Assembly (NCBI RefSeq): GCF_013874595.1 | Contig: NZ_CP059431.1 | Span: forward strand, 868,001-932,000 | Direction of reading: 5' to 3' | DNA: 64,000 nucleotides | DNA from: Flavobacterium sp. xlx-214 | Lineage (GTDB): Bacteria; Bacteroidota; Bacteroidia; Flavobacteriales; Flavobacteriaceae | Shown: positions 17,801 to 26,623 of the stretch, piece by piece | How positions within the stretch are numbered: the stretch's first letter is position 1 | How the letters are laid out: every line of letters begins with the position of its first letter | Made by a program: the position numbers and the translations under genes | Notes under the pieces: generated by a model | Told to the model about the DNA's origin: nothing | What the model saw: the letters and a program-made list of their open reading frames with translations, nothing else | Databases searched by the model: none

Positions 17801-18439
17801 TTAATTATCTTTATAAAGATTGAAAAGTTGAATGAGTTCTGGTAAAGTATTTACTTGTAATTTTTCGAAAATTCTATTTTTATACGTACTAACTGTTGAT
17901 TTTTGTAGGTCTAACGTTGAGCAAATTTCGGTATTACCATAACCGTTTACAATTAATTGCGCGATTTCGAATTCACGATTTGATAAGTTTTGAAGTGGGT
18001 TATTCGATTTTTTAAGTATAACACTATCCATTATCTTGTCTTGAACATTTTTGCTAAGATATTTTCCAGTATTTACAACACTAATTATGGCATTTGTAAT
18101 ATCTTCTTCGCTTGATAATTTGCTTAAATATCCGTTAGCCCCAGTGTTTATATAGCGTATGGCATAGATATCTTCGTCTAATCCAGAAAAAATTAATATT
18201 TTAATTGTAGGTTGTAATGCCTTTATCGTAGGAATTATTGCTAAAGAATTGCCTTCAGGAAAAGAAACATCCATAATTAGTAAATCAACTTCTAATGATT
18301 TTATTTTCTTTAAAACATCTTCAAGTTTATTAACTTCAGTTACTTCGGCTTCATTGTAGGTGTTTTTTACAATAAACGAAACGGCTTTTGTAATTACTCT
18401 ATGATCATCAGCAACTATTACGTTTAATTTGTTTTTCAT
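17801..18439 (-). CDS. LuxR-type DNA-binding response regulator
   Basis: Output half of a two-component system with the kinase encoded 22 bases upstream. The receiver domain (about 1-125) has the acidic pair Asp11-Asp12 (ADDHR), the phospho-acceptor Asp57 (LLIMDVSF) and the Lys in YLSKLSS. The C-terminal LuxR helix-turn-helix (about 148-205) reads LSNREFEIAQLIVNGY...STVSTYKNRIFEKL. This is NarL-like. Target genes are not evident from the neighbourhood. Confidence 0.93.
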   Translation of the reverse strand: MKNKLNVIVADDHRVITKAVSFIVKNTYNEAEVTEVNKLEDVLKKIKSLEVDLLIMDVSFPEGNSLAIIPTIKALQPTIKILIFSGLDEDIYAIRYINTGANGYLSKLSSEEDITNAIISVVNTGKYLSKNVQDKIMDSVILKKSNNPLQNLSNREFEIAQLIVNGYGNTEICSTLDLQKSTVSTYKNRIFEKLQVNTLPELIQLFNLYKDN

Positions 18440-18461
18440 AAGGCTTTTAGTGTGTTTTTAT

Positions 18462-20201
18462 TTATTGTTTTTCTGGGTAGTTTAATGCTAAATTAAAACG
18501 TACTACTGTTTCAACATTTTGTTCACTGTTTATACTTAAATTTCCATTAAACAAATGCACAATGTCTTTGCATAAACTTAGCCCTAAACCAATACCCAAA
18601 TCTTTTACTTTTTTGGCTGATTCTCCTTGATAATTATTCTTTAAAATATGACGCAAATCTTCTTTACTTATTCCTTTACCATTATCTTTAATTACAACAT
18701 TTAATTTTAAAAAACCTTCGTTTGTAGCTTCTGAATTAATTGTAATTGAAATGTTTCCGTTTTGGGTAAATTTATTAGCATTACCAACTAAATTATAAAA
18801 TAATTGATGAATTTTTACCAAGTCAGAAGATACCCAAACATCATCTTTTACATCGTTATTTATAGTTAAAGTATTTTCATTTGTTTCAACAAAACGATCT
18901 AATATTGTAAGTATTTGATTTAATTCGGTTTTTAAATTAAAAGATGTGGCATTTAGTTGTAGTTTTTTATCTTCATTTTTAGAAAAATCCAATATTTGAT
19001 TTGCTAATAAAGATAGTGACTTTGTTGTAAATTCAATTGAATTTAAAGATTCTTTAGCATCTTTATCGGTGATTTTTGAGCTTAAAGATTTACTGTAAAT
19101 GGATATAATATTTAACGGCGAACGTATTTCGTGGCTAATCATTCTTACAATACGATCTTTAAAGCGCAAGTTTTGTTGTATTTTCTTTTTTGCCGAAACC
19201 AGCTCTTTTTCATAAGCAAATGTTATGCGGGTAACAAAAATCAATAATACCGAAACTATAATCAGCAATACTATAATGCCAATTACAGCATAATATCTTA
19301 TTTGTTTGTTTTCTTGATATTGTTCTTGAAAATCACGTCTTACATCTTTGGTAAACGAAATTAAAACATCGCGGTACTTTTTAAAAAGTTGGTTACTGTA
19401 TGCTAATAACTCTTTGTTAGAATCATAAAATTGACTTTCTTGTGATGCGGCGTTTATTTGTTGATTTTTGTGATTTTTCTTATATTTTTCGAACTCGTTT
19501 TGATAATAATCATTTGCACTTTTTATTATATATTGCAACTGTTCTTCAATATCTCCAGTAAAAACTTTATCGCCTTTTCTTAATGTTACTTTTACATTTG
19601 ATGTTTCTTTTTGCACATCTACTTTACCCGAAATAGCATCTCCTAACCGCGAAAATAAACCTTTACGCTTTATACTGTCTACCGAAACATTAGTTTCAAC
19701 GCTAACACTATCAATTAGCTGATCAAATTTAAAGGTGTTTACTTTAAACGTATTCTCTTTTGAAATTGGTAAAACTAAAGGCTTAATTGTTTGTAATGAG
19801 TCAATTTTTTTGTTAATATTTTTTATAGAGGAAATATCGCTATTTACCTGTTTTAAATACAGTGTAAATAAATCACTTTGCTCTGCGGTATTAACTAGCT
19901 TTTTAAGATTATCACTTAAACTTAATAAAGCGGTGTTATACTTTTCTATATACTCTGGATCTTTAGTTTGTATATAGTTTTGTAAATGTTGTTGTGCAGT
20001 AATATAATCGTTTTCTGTAAGGGTGCTAAAATGATTGGCTTTTTCAGAAATATATAATTCGCTTTCAAGCTTTTCTAATTTAGGCTCATTGTACATTTCA
20101 TTGTAAAGCAAAACAAGTAATGCCGTTAGCAAAACAAAAATACTTACAATTAATGCGTAATGAATAAATTTTCTATAATTAAAATATGAAGATTGATTCA
20201 T
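18462..20201 (-). CDS. Membrane sensor histidine kinase
   Basis: Sensor of the pair with the downstream regulator. It has a membrane segment near residues 13-33, a large extracytoplasmic part (about 34-303, mostly helical, with a possible coiled coil around 210-300) and a second membrane segment near 304-325. The HisKA motif RMISHEIRSPLN has His357 as phospho-acceptor. The ATPase domain has the N box NLVGNANKF, G1 DNGKGI and G2 GIGLGLSL. The sensory region matches no domain I recognise, so the signal is unknown. Length is 579. Confidence 0.92.
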   Translation of the reverse strand: MNQSSYFNYRKFIHYALIVSIFVLLTALLVLLYNEMYNEPKLEKLESELYISEKANHFSTLTENDYITAQQHLQNYIQTKDPEYIEKYNTALLSLSDNLKKLVNTAEQSDLFTLYLKQVNSDISSIKNINKKIDSLQTIKPLVLPISKENTFKVNTFKFDQLIDSVSVETNVSVDSIKRKGLFSRLGDAISGKVDVQKETSNVKVTLRKGDKVFTGDIEEQLQYIIKSANDYYQNEFEKYKKNHKNQQINAASQESQFYDSNKELLAYSNQLFKKYRDVLISFTKDVRRDFQEQYQENKQIRYYAVIGIIVLLIIVSVLLIFVTRITFAYEKELVSAKKKIQQNLRFKDRIVRMISHEIRSPLNIISIYSKSLSSKITDKDAKESLNSIEFTTKSLSLLANQILDFSKNEDKKLQLNATSFNLKTELNQILTILDRFVETNENTLTINNDVKDDVWVSSDLVKIHQLFYNLVGNANKFTQNGNISITINSEATNEGFLKLNVVIKDNGKGISKEDLRHILKNNYQGESAKKVKDLGIGLGLSLCKDIVHLFNGNLSINSEQNVETVVRFNLALNYPEKQ

Positions 20202-20292
20202 TTTTTAAAAAATTAGTTGAATTGTGTTGGATGTTCTAAATTGTTGGTTTTTAATTATTTGCAGATAGGTAAATCGTGTCAAAAGTTTTGAC

Positions 20293-20616
20293 TTAATTTA
20301 AAAGAATGCGTTCATCTGTAAAATGATAATTACTAGAAACATCATGAAAAGCAATTAATTTATCAGAAAGAAGTTTGAAAGTATAAACATCAGCTTGGTT
20401 TTCACCTTCTCGTTGCTCATAGAACAAATTTCCTTCTACAAACCATAAACCTTTCTCAGAGCTTTTTTCTATGCTTCCATCTGAAAAAATGGTGGTAAAT
20501 TCAACAAAAAATGCTCCTTCTTTTGTTCTTGTTACTACCCAATGATTCGTTTCACTACTATCTAAACTACCATGATCAGTACCTTTCCAAGTACCTATAA
20601 AACGAGCATCTATCAT
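20293..20616 (-). CDS. Small conserved hypothetical protein
   Basis: A 107-residue protein with no signal peptide. Alternating beta-strand-like segments (RFIGTWKGTDHG, HWVVTRTKEGAFFVEFTTIF, GLWFVEGNLFYEQ, DERILL) recall small lipocalin-like or beta-barrel folds. The opening FIGTWKG is typical of such proteins. It starts ten bases after the symporter stop and may be co-transcribed with it. No function can be assigned. Confidence 0.6.
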   Translation of the reverse strand: MIDARFIGTWKGTDHGSLDSSETNHWVVTRTKEGAFFVEFTTIFSDGSIEKSSEKGLWFVEGNLFYEQREGENQADVYTFKLLSDKLIAFHDVSSNYHFTDERILLN

Positions 20617-20625
20617 TTCAATAAT

Positions 20626-22062
20626 TTAAACTTCGTCAAGAACTTCGTCTGTTAATCGGTAAGGAGCTTCTTCATCAAACTCGCCTTCCCACTTAGCAAC
20701 AACTACAGTTGCTAAACAGTTTCCTATAACATTAACAGAAGTACGTGCCATGTCCATTAATTCATCAATACCCAAAATAGCAGCAATAATAAACACAGGT
20801 AATCCAAACTGTTCAGCAGTAGCAATTAGTACAATTAAAGATGCCCTAGGAACGGCTGCTACACCTTTAGAGGTAATCATTAAGGTAAAGGCAATTCCTA
20901 ATTGTTGACCAATATCTAAATGAATTCCAGCTGCTTGAGCTACAAATATTGAGGCTAATGATAAGTATAAAGAAGTACCATCTAAATTAAAACTGTACCC
21001 TGTTGGTATTACAAAAGATACAATTTTTCTTGGTACACCAAATTTTTCCATAGCACTCATAGCTTTTGGTAAAGCAGCATCAGAGCTAGTTGTAGCAAAT
21101 GCAATTGAAACAGGTTCTTTAACTGCTTCAATGAACTTTTTAATTGGTATTTTTAGGAAAATCATGATAGGAACAAAAACCAATAATAAGAATAAAATTA
21201 AGGCTAAGTATAACGATCCTAATAACATGAAAAGATTTTTAAGGATATCAACACCTAAATGACCAACCGTATATGCCATTGCTGCCCCCACACCAATTGG
21301 TGCAAAATACATAATAACGTTGGTAAATTTAAACATGGTTTCTGATAAACTTTCAGTAAAATCAACCAAAGGTTTGCGTTTTTTTTCTTCAACCATTGCC
21401 AAACCTATTCCAAATAATACCGAAAAAACAACCACTTGCAACACTTGGTTTTCGTACATTGCTTTTATAGCATTCTCAGGAAATAAATCGTAAATAAAAT
21501 GGGTAAACTTATAAATTCCATGAACATGTTCTGGTAATGTTTCTAATGCAGCATCGGGTGCTTTAGTTGCTGGCAATTCTTCATGTGGCATACTTTGTAT
21601 ATCAACACCTACACCAGCTTTTGTTATATTAATTACTGCTAAACCAATAAATATGGCGCATGAAGTAGCGCAGAAAAAATACAACATTGATTTCCAAGCC
21701 ATACGCCCCACTTGTTTTAAATCAGAATGACCTGCAATACCATATACAAGTGTTGCAAAAATAATAGGTGCTACAATTGTTTTAACCAGTTTAATAAATC
21801 CTTTACTTAAAGGTTGTAAAGCCATTGCAGCATTAGGAAAATCAATACCTATAAAAACACCTAATATCATACATGTAATAATCCAAGTAGTTAGGTTTTT
21901 TCTAGCAAAAGCATTAAAAATTAATGTTGCTGCAACTACCCAACGAACAATCATCATATTTGCAGCACTTACATTTACAATATTAAATTCATATAAAAAA
22001 GTGATTACAATTGCTATTGAAAGTACATTTAAGGTAAAAATTCCTGATTTAGATTTAAACAT
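20626..22062 (-). CDS. Dicarboxylate/amino acid:cation symporter (DAACS family)
   Basis: Inner-membrane importer of dicarboxylates or acidic amino acids driven by Na+ or H+ (GltP/DctA family). The serine-rich re-entrant loop FATTSSDAALPKAM, the signature GYSFNLDGTSLY and the second hairpin region SKGVAAVPRASLIVL are present. It has about eight membrane segments and two hairpins in 478 residues. GltP versus DctA specificity cannot be told from sequence alone. A promoter candidate lies at 22088-22114. Confidence 0.93.
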   Translation of the reverse strand: MFKSKSGIFTLNVLSIAIVITFLYEFNIVNVSAANMMIVRWVVAATLIFNAFARKNLTTWIITCMILGVFIGIDFPNAAMALQPLSKGFIKLVKTIVAPIIFATLVYGIAGHSDLKQVGRMAWKSMLYFFCATSCAIFIGLAVINITKAGVGVDIQSMPHEELPATKAPDAALETLPEHVHGIYKFTHFIYDLFPENAIKAMYENQVLQVVVFSVLFGIGLAMVEEKKRKPLVDFTESLSETMFKFTNVIMYFAPIGVGAAMAYTVGHLGVDILKNLFMLLGSLYLALILFLLLVFVPIMIFLKIPIKKFIEAVKEPVSIAFATTSSDAALPKAMSAMEKFGVPRKIVSFVIPTGYSFNLDGTSLYLSLASIFVAQAAGIHLDIGQQLGIAFTLMITSKGVAAVPRASLIVLIATAEQFGLPVFIIAAILGIDELMDMARTSVNVIGNCLATVVVAKWEGEFDEEAPYRLTDEVLDEV

Positions 22063-22087
22063 GTAATAGATGTATATAATTGAAAAG

Positions 22088-22114
22088 CAAATATAATTAG
22101 ATTTTGTAAAGCAA
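22088..22114 (-). promoter_or_regulatory. Candidate promoter of the DAACS symporter gene
   Basis: Minus strand TTG (CAA at 22112-22114) and TATATTTG (22088-22095) spaced by 16 bases, slightly short of the usual 17-23. It is 26 bases before the ATG. Confidence 0.45.
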
Positions 22115-22225
22115 AGAAATTGCGAGATATTAAATTTAACCGCTTATTAACATGTTTCTATTAAAAAAAATATTTAACTTTATGGTTAATTAATAACTTT
22201 ATTAAAAATTTAAATAAAATTTGTT

Positions 22226-22606
22226 ATGGGAAAAACAGGAAGTACATTAGTAGCTATTTTAGCAGGTGCAGCAGTAGGTGCAGTAGCAGGAGTATTATTA
22301 GCACCTGAGCAAGGAGAACAAACTAGAAAAAAAATCTCTAAAGGATTTAAATCTGGTGCAGATGATTTAAACTGCAAAATGGATGATTTAAAAAAACAAG
22401 TTAAAAGCTTAATTTCAACTAAAAAAGCTGATTTTGATTCATCATTCAATTCATTACTATCTAAAGCTGATGATAAAAAAGAAGATGTTATTGCAAGTTT
22501 AGAGCGTAAATTAGCAGAATTAAAAGGTGAAGCTGCTAATGCTGTTGATAAAGCTAAAGATTTTACTAACAAAGCAGCAGATAATATTAAGTCTGAACTA
22601 AAATAA
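22226..22606 (+). CDS. YtxH domain-containing protein
   Basis: Small envelope-associated protein, first of a three-gene operon. A glycine/alanine-rich membrane segment (about residues 7-27) is followed by the YtxH signature LLAPEQGEQTRKKI. A long charged helical tail of about 80 residues comes next. Family members are often linked to general stress and membrane stability, but the molecular role is unknown. Only four bases separate it from the next gene. Confidence 0.85.
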   Translation: MGKTGSTLVAILAGAAVGAVAGVLLAPEQGEQTRKKISKGFKSGADDLNCKMDDLKKQVKSLISTKKADFDSSFNSLLSKADDKKEDVIASLERKLAELKGEAANAVDKAKDFTNKAADNIKSELK

Positions 22607-22610
22607 GAAT

Positions 22611-22961
22611 ATGGCTTTGAATGAAGAAGTAAAAAATAATATTCAAAGCATGAAGTCTGAAGCCAAAGCTTTTTTAGATACTAATATTGATTACTATTCA
22701 TTATTAGGATTTAAAGTAGCTTCTAAGGCTACAGGCTTCTTGTTAAAAGTTTTTGCAATTAGTTTATTTGCAGCTCTAGCATTGGTTTTTATATCTTTTG
22801 CTGGTGCATTTGCTATTGGTAAAGCTTTAGATAGTAACACATTAGGTTTTTTAATTGTAGGTAGTTTTTATATTATTTTGGCAATTGTAATGTACTCTTT
22901 GCGTAAAGTAATTATTGATATACCTATTCTTAAGAAGTTTTCAGATATCTTTTTTAATTAG
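22611..22961 (+). CDS. Phage-holin-family-like membrane protein
   Basis: A 116-residue protein with two hydrophobic segments (about 50-75 and 80-103) after an amphipathic N-terminus. It resembles the phage_holin_3_6 / holin-X family that accompanies YtxH genes in bacterial chromosomes. The context argues for an envelope role rather than phage lysis, as no phage genes are near. It lies within the YtxH operon with six bases to the next gene. Confidence 0.7.
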   Translation: MALNEEVKNNIQSMKSEAKAFLDTNIDYYSLLGFKVASKATGFLLKVFAISLFAALALVFISFAGAFAIGKALDSNTLGFLIVGSFYIILAIVMYSLRKVIIDIPILKKFSDIFFN

Positions 22962-22967
22962 TATTTT

Positions 22968-23216
22968 ATGAAGAAGTATTACACCTCATACGAAGAAGTT
23001 GATAAAGAATTGGAAATTCTTAAGCTAGAGCGCGAAATTAATATCAGAAAAATTGGTAATAATGCAGAAGATATTGTGGCTCTTTTTTCGCCCAATACTC
23101 TTTTAAAACAAGGATTATCATCAATTGGTAGTAGTGTAAAGCAATCTAAAGGAATAAAAACCTTAGTATTAACTACCGTTTTTAAATTTTTATTCAACAA
23201 GTTCTTTAAAAAATAA
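22968..23216 (+). CDS. Small operon protein, DUF6327-like
   Basis: An 82-residue basic protein opening MKKYYTSYEEVDKELEILKLEREI, then a C-terminal amphipathic/hydrophobic stretch ending in FNKFFKK. The pattern fits my memory of DUF6327, a small family found after YtxH and holin-like genes in Flavobacteriia. The function is unknown. The stop codon abuts the operon terminator. Confidence 0.65.
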   Translation: MKKYYTSYEEVDKELEILKLEREINIRKIGNNAEDIVALFSPNTLLKQGLSSIGSSVKQSKGIKTLVLTTVFKFLFNKFFKK

Positions 23217-23245
23217 ACCACCTTTTTGTAAAGGTGGTTTTTTTA
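23215..23245. terminator. Terminator after the YtxH operon
   Basis: ACCACCTTT, loop TTGT, AAAGGTGGT followed by a run of T. It sits between the operon end and the convergent SPFH gene. Confidence 0.85.
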
Positions 23246-24232
23246 TTATTCTTCTGACATTCCTGTTGATGTTGCATCTGTTTGTGGCGGAATATTTCTT
23301 TTAGGTTGTTGATATCCTCTATCTTTAGATTTTGTGTTTTTCATAGCTTCACCTACCTGATTACTTGCAGTAAAAGAAGCTACCATATTGTTTAACATAT
23401 CGCTTCCTGCTTGAGGAGAATTTGGTAACAAAATTAAGTTTGAATTATTTTCAGCACCTATTGATTGTAAAGTATCATAATGTTGAGTAACTACAATTAA
23501 CGCCGATGCTTCTTGTGAGTTGATACCTACTGTGTTTAAAACATCAACCGATTCAACCAAACCACGTGCAATTTCTCTACGTTGGTCTGCAATACCTTGT
23601 CCTTGTAAACGTTTTGACTCTGCCTCTGCTTTTGCTTTTGCAACAATTCTAATACGTTCTGCTTCTCCTTCATACTCAGCAGCTGTTTTTTCACGATCTG
23701 CAGCATTAATTCGGTTCATTGCATGTTTTACTTGTACATCAGGATCAATATCGGTAATAAGCGTATTAATAATGTCATATCCATAAGTGGTCATCGCCTC
23801 ATTTAACTCACGCTTAACAGCTATTGCAATATCATCTTTACGTTCAAAAACATCATCTAATTTTAATTTAGGAACTTCAGCTCTAACCACATCAAAAACA
23901 TAAGATGTAATTTGATCATGAGGATATTCTAATTTATAGTAAGCCTCGTAAACTTTTTCTTGAATAACCTTAAATTGAACCGAAACTTTCATTTTAACAA
24001 AAACGTTGTCCTTTGTTTTGGTCTCAATAATAACATCTAATTGTTGAATTCTTAGGTTTAATTTTCCAGCAACTCTGTCAACTATAGGAATTTTAATGTG
24101 TAAACCCGAATTTCTAATAGAGTGGTATTTACCAAAACGTTCAATAATAACGGCTGATTGCTGTTTTACAGTGAATAAAGACAAGCCTATTAAAAAAATA
24201 AGCGGAATAATGATGTAAATAATTGGATGCAT
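23246..24232 (-). CDS. SPFH/stomatin-like membrane protein
   Basis: Membrane scaffold protein of the stomatin/prohibitin family. An N-terminal membrane segment (about 3-22) is followed by the SPFH domain (about 22-190; VIERFGKYHSIRNSGLHIKIPIVDRV). A coiled, alanine- and charge-rich region then includes AAEYEGEAERIRIVAKAKAEA. A Pro/Gln-rich tail ends the protein. Paralogues elsewhere pair with NfeD proteins; none is adjacent here. Length is 328. Confidence 0.9.
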   Translation of the reverse strand: MHPIIYIIIPLIFLIGLSLFTVKQQSAVIIERFGKYHSIRNSGLHIKIPIVDRVAGKLNLRIQQLDVIIETKTKDNVFVKMKVSVQFKVIQEKVYEAYYKLEYPHDQITSYVFDVVRAEVPKLKLDDVFERKDDIAIAVKRELNEAMTTYGYDIINTLITDIDPDVQVKHAMNRINAADREKTAAEYEGEAERIRIVAKAKAEAESKRLQGQGIADQRREIARGLVESVDVLNTVGINSQEASALIVVTQHYDTLQSIGAENNSNLILLPNSPQAGSDMLNNMVASFTASNQVGEAMKNTKSKDRGYQQPKRNIPPQTDATSTGMSEE

Positions 24233-24261
24233 AAAGTAATTTTTTTTTGTGAATATATAAA

Positions 24262-24290
24262 AAAAGCCTCTTTTTTCAAAGAGACTTTCG
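24262..24290 (-). terminator. Probable terminator after the 24.8 kb lipoprotein gene
   Basis: AAAAAGCCTCTTT and AAAGAGACTTT form a stem with one mismatch just after the minus-strand stop at 24294, followed on that strand by a U-rich run. Confidence 0.5.
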
Positions 24291-24293
24291 TTG

Positions 24294-24824
24294 CTATTTT
24301 TTTGTTAACTGTAATTCTACTTTTGAACCAGCTAATAATTTTAAGTAATCTTTATATTGTGGATATAAAGCACCTATTAAAGCTTCGTATTGAGAAATAT
24401 CACTTTCAATAACCATTGTAGTAGCTGTTTCAGATTTAACTACTCCAGAAATAGTGTATTCCATAACTTTTAAAGTTACATTATTTCCATTTCTAATAAA
24501 AGCTTGATCGTATGTTGTTACTTTACAATCAGCTCCTTCATATCTAAAAAACTTAGCTGTATTGTTTGATTTTAATTGTAAGTAATCTTTAGTACAACCT
24601 TCTGTATGAGGGTAAGGCATTGAAGTAGGTAACCCTGGTATTGGTATAATTGTATTTAATTTAACCGTTGCTGGTTCCCATTCTGCCGTTACTTTTACTT
24701 CTTCTCCACCATTTCCAGGGTTTTCAACAATTGGTTTGTCTGTTACTGGTGTATTGTCATCACTTCCGCAAGATGTTACTATAAATGCACTGCAAACTAA
24801 AGCTACTAATACTAATTTTTTCAT
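24294..24824 (-). CDS. Lipocalin-like lipoprotein, function unknown
   Basis: The ATG at 24824 gives a lipoprotein signal ending FIVTSCGSDD. The longer frame to 24875 starts with residues that do not look like a signal. The mature part has the pattern of the lipocalin-like lipoproteins common in Flavobacteriia: a variable linker, then a W-containing strand (AEWEPATVKL), a cysteine pair (EGCTKDYLQL and GADCKVTTYD) and beta strands to the end. It is 176 residues long. It stands alone and the ligand is unknown. Confidence 0.7.
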   Translation of the reverse strand: MKKLVLVALVCSAFIVTSCGSDDNTPVTDKPIVENPGNGGEEVKVTAEWEPATVKLNTIIPIPGLPTSMPYPHTEGCTKDYLQLKSNNTAKFFRYEGADCKVTTYDQAFIRNGNNVTLKVMEYTISGVVKSETATTMVIESDISQYEALIGALYPQYKDYLKLLAGSKVELQLTKK

Positions 24825-24880
24825 AATAGAAAACATTTTATGATTGAACGGGTGAAGATATAAAAAATAAGTCAATAAAA

Positions 24881-24908
24881 AAATCCCATTTTTAGGGAAT
24901 GGGATTTA
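24881..24908 (-). terminator. Terminator after gltX
   Basis: AAATCCCATT, loop TTTAGGG, AATGGGATTT: a perfect 10-bp stem with an A-tract giving a minus-strand U-run. It lies about 155 bases past the gltX stop, so the mRNA would have a long 3' end. Confidence 0.65.
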
Positions 24909-25064
24909 GAAAAATTTAGAAAAAAATTGTTGTTGTTGATATGAAAAAAATTATCATAATCGTGACTTTGCATTTGGGCATTTGCTAATCACATTTCAAA
25001 TTTAGAAAATTTAATTTAACTACAAAACAATAATTTGTTAAAGTTGAAAATTTAACAAATAACT

Positions 25065-26576
25065 TTACTGAAAATGATTTATTGCTGCTTGTAAACGATT
25101 TACAGTTTCGTTTTTACCCAAAACCGCAATTATTTCAAACAAATCAGGACCTTTCATTTCGCCTACTAAAGCTATACGTAAAGGTTGCATAATTTTACCC
25201 ATACCTAATTCTTTTTCAAGAATCCAGTTTTTAACAATTGTTTCTATGTTTTTTGCTTCAAAAGAATCAATTGCTGAAACTACTTCAATTACTTGCGTCA
25301 TTAAATTATTGGTATCTTCTTTCCAATTTTTAGCAGCTTTTTCATCATATGCTTTTGGAGCAATAAAAAAGAAATCGGCTAAAGAATACAAATCGGTCGT
25401 TAAGTTAGCTCGTTCTTTAATCAAGCCAATCACTTTTTCAACAACATCATTATTAGCTTCAATACCATTCTGCTTTAAAGCAGCTTGTAAATAAGGAGCT
25501 AATTCTGTATTTGTTTTATGTACAATAACTTGGTGGTTAAACCATTTGTTTTTTTCAGGATCAAACTTAGCACCTGATTTACTAACTCTATCTAAATCGA
25601 ATGATTGAATAAGTTCTTCTAAAGTGTAAATTTCTTTATCGGTACCATCGTTCCAACCTAATAATGCTAAAAAGTTAACCACTGCCTCTGGAAAATAGCC
25701 TTTTTCACGATATCCCGTTGATGTTTCTCCTGTTTCTGATTTCCAATCTAACGGAAAAACAGGGAATCCTAATTTATCGCCATCGCGTTTTGATAATTTA
25801 CCATTACCAATTGGTTTTAAAATTAAAGGTAAGTGTGCAAATTCTGGAGCTTTCCATCCAAATGAACGATACAATAAATAGTGCAATGGTAATGATGGCA
25901 ACCATTCTTCGCCACGAATAACGTGCGATGTTTCTTGTAAATGATCATCTACAATGTTAGCTAAATGGTATGTTGGCATACCATCCGATTTAAAAAGCAC
26001 TTTATCATCTAACAAAGAGGTATCAAAAGTAACTTCGCCACGAATAATATCTTGCAAAACCAATTTTTCATCAACAGGCATTTTAAAACGAATTACGTAA
26101 GGATCTTCATTAAACAAACGCGCTTGAAGCTCTTCGTGCGTCATGTTTAACGATGTTTTTAATTCGTTACGTACCGAATGATTGTAAATAAAGGTGTTAC
26201 CAGCGGCTTCGGTTTCTTTACGCAAAGCATCTAAATCTTCTGCGGTATCAAAAGCATAATAAGCAAAACCGTTGTGTACTAAATCTAAAGCGTATTGTTT
26301 GTACAAGTGTTTGCGATCGCTTTGGCGGTAAGGTCCCATTTTTTCATTCTTTCCAATGGTTTCATCAGGTTCAATACCCAACCATTTTAAGGCTTCAAAA
26401 ATATATTCTTCTGCACCAGGCACAAATCTATTTTGATCGGTATCTTCAATTCTAATATAAAAAATACCGTTGTTTTTTTTGGCAAATAAATAATTGAACA
26501 AAGCCGTTCTAACACCGCCAATATGTAGCGGACCTGTTGGACTTGGAGCGAAACGTACGCGTACTTGTTGTGTCAT
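25065..26576 (-). CDS. gltX: Glutamyl-tRNA synthetase
   Basis: Class I aminoacyl-tRNA synthetase that charges tRNA-Glu. HIGG at residues 18-21 (HIGH motif, after RFAPSPTGPL) and KLSKRDG (KMSKS motif) are both present. Length 503 is typical of Bacteroidota GluRS. It has its own consensus promoter at 26594-26623, inside the 3' end of the pigment-cluster ligase gene, so it need not depend on that operon. Confidence 0.97.
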   Translation of the reverse strand: MTQQVRVRFAPSPTGPLHIGGVRTALFNYLFAKKNNGIFYIRIEDTDQNRFVPGAEEYIFEALKWLGIEPDETIGKNEKMGPYRQSDRKHLYKQYALDLVHNGFAYYAFDTAEDLDALRKETEAAGNTFIYNHSVRNELKTSLNMTHEELQARLFNEDPYVIRFKMPVDEKLVLQDIIRGEVTFDTSLLDDKVLFKSDGMPTYHLANIVDDHLQETSHVIRGEEWLPSLPLHYLLYRSFGWKAPEFAHLPLILKPIGNGKLSKRDGDKLGFPVFPLDWKSETGETSTGYREKGYFPEAVVNFLALLGWNDGTDKEIYTLEELIQSFDLDRVSKSGAKFDPEKNKWFNHQVIVHKTNTELAPYLQAALKQNGIEANNDVVEKVIGLIKERANLTTDLYSLADFFFIAPKAYDEKAAKNWKEDTNNLMTQVIEVVSAIDSFEAKNIETIVKNWILEKELGMGKIMQPLRIALVGEMKGPDLFEIIAVLGKNETVNRLQAAINHFQ

Positions 26577-26593
26577 TTTTTCTTTTTTTGTTT

Positions 26594-26623
26594 CAAAGAT
26601 AAAAAGTTGCTATCTTTTATCAA
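26594..26623 (-). promoter_or_regulatory. Consensus Bacteroidota promoter of gltX
   Basis: Minus strand TTG (CAA at 26621-26623), 19-base spacer, TATCTTTG (26594-26601). This exactly matches TTG-N19-TAnnTTTG and places transcription start about ten bases before the ATG. The TTG half overlaps the last codons of the ligase gene. Confidence 0.75.

Noticed and set aside
22611..22961. Phage holin as a sign of a prophage
   Set aside because: The neighbours are a YtxH protein and a small Flavobacteriia protein, and no other phage genes are present; this is a chromosomal envelope operon.
25471..25482. TGCTTTAAAGCA palindrome as another copy of the pigment operator
   Set aside because: It lies inside gltX coding sequence, is two bases longer in the centre, and has no promoter nearby.
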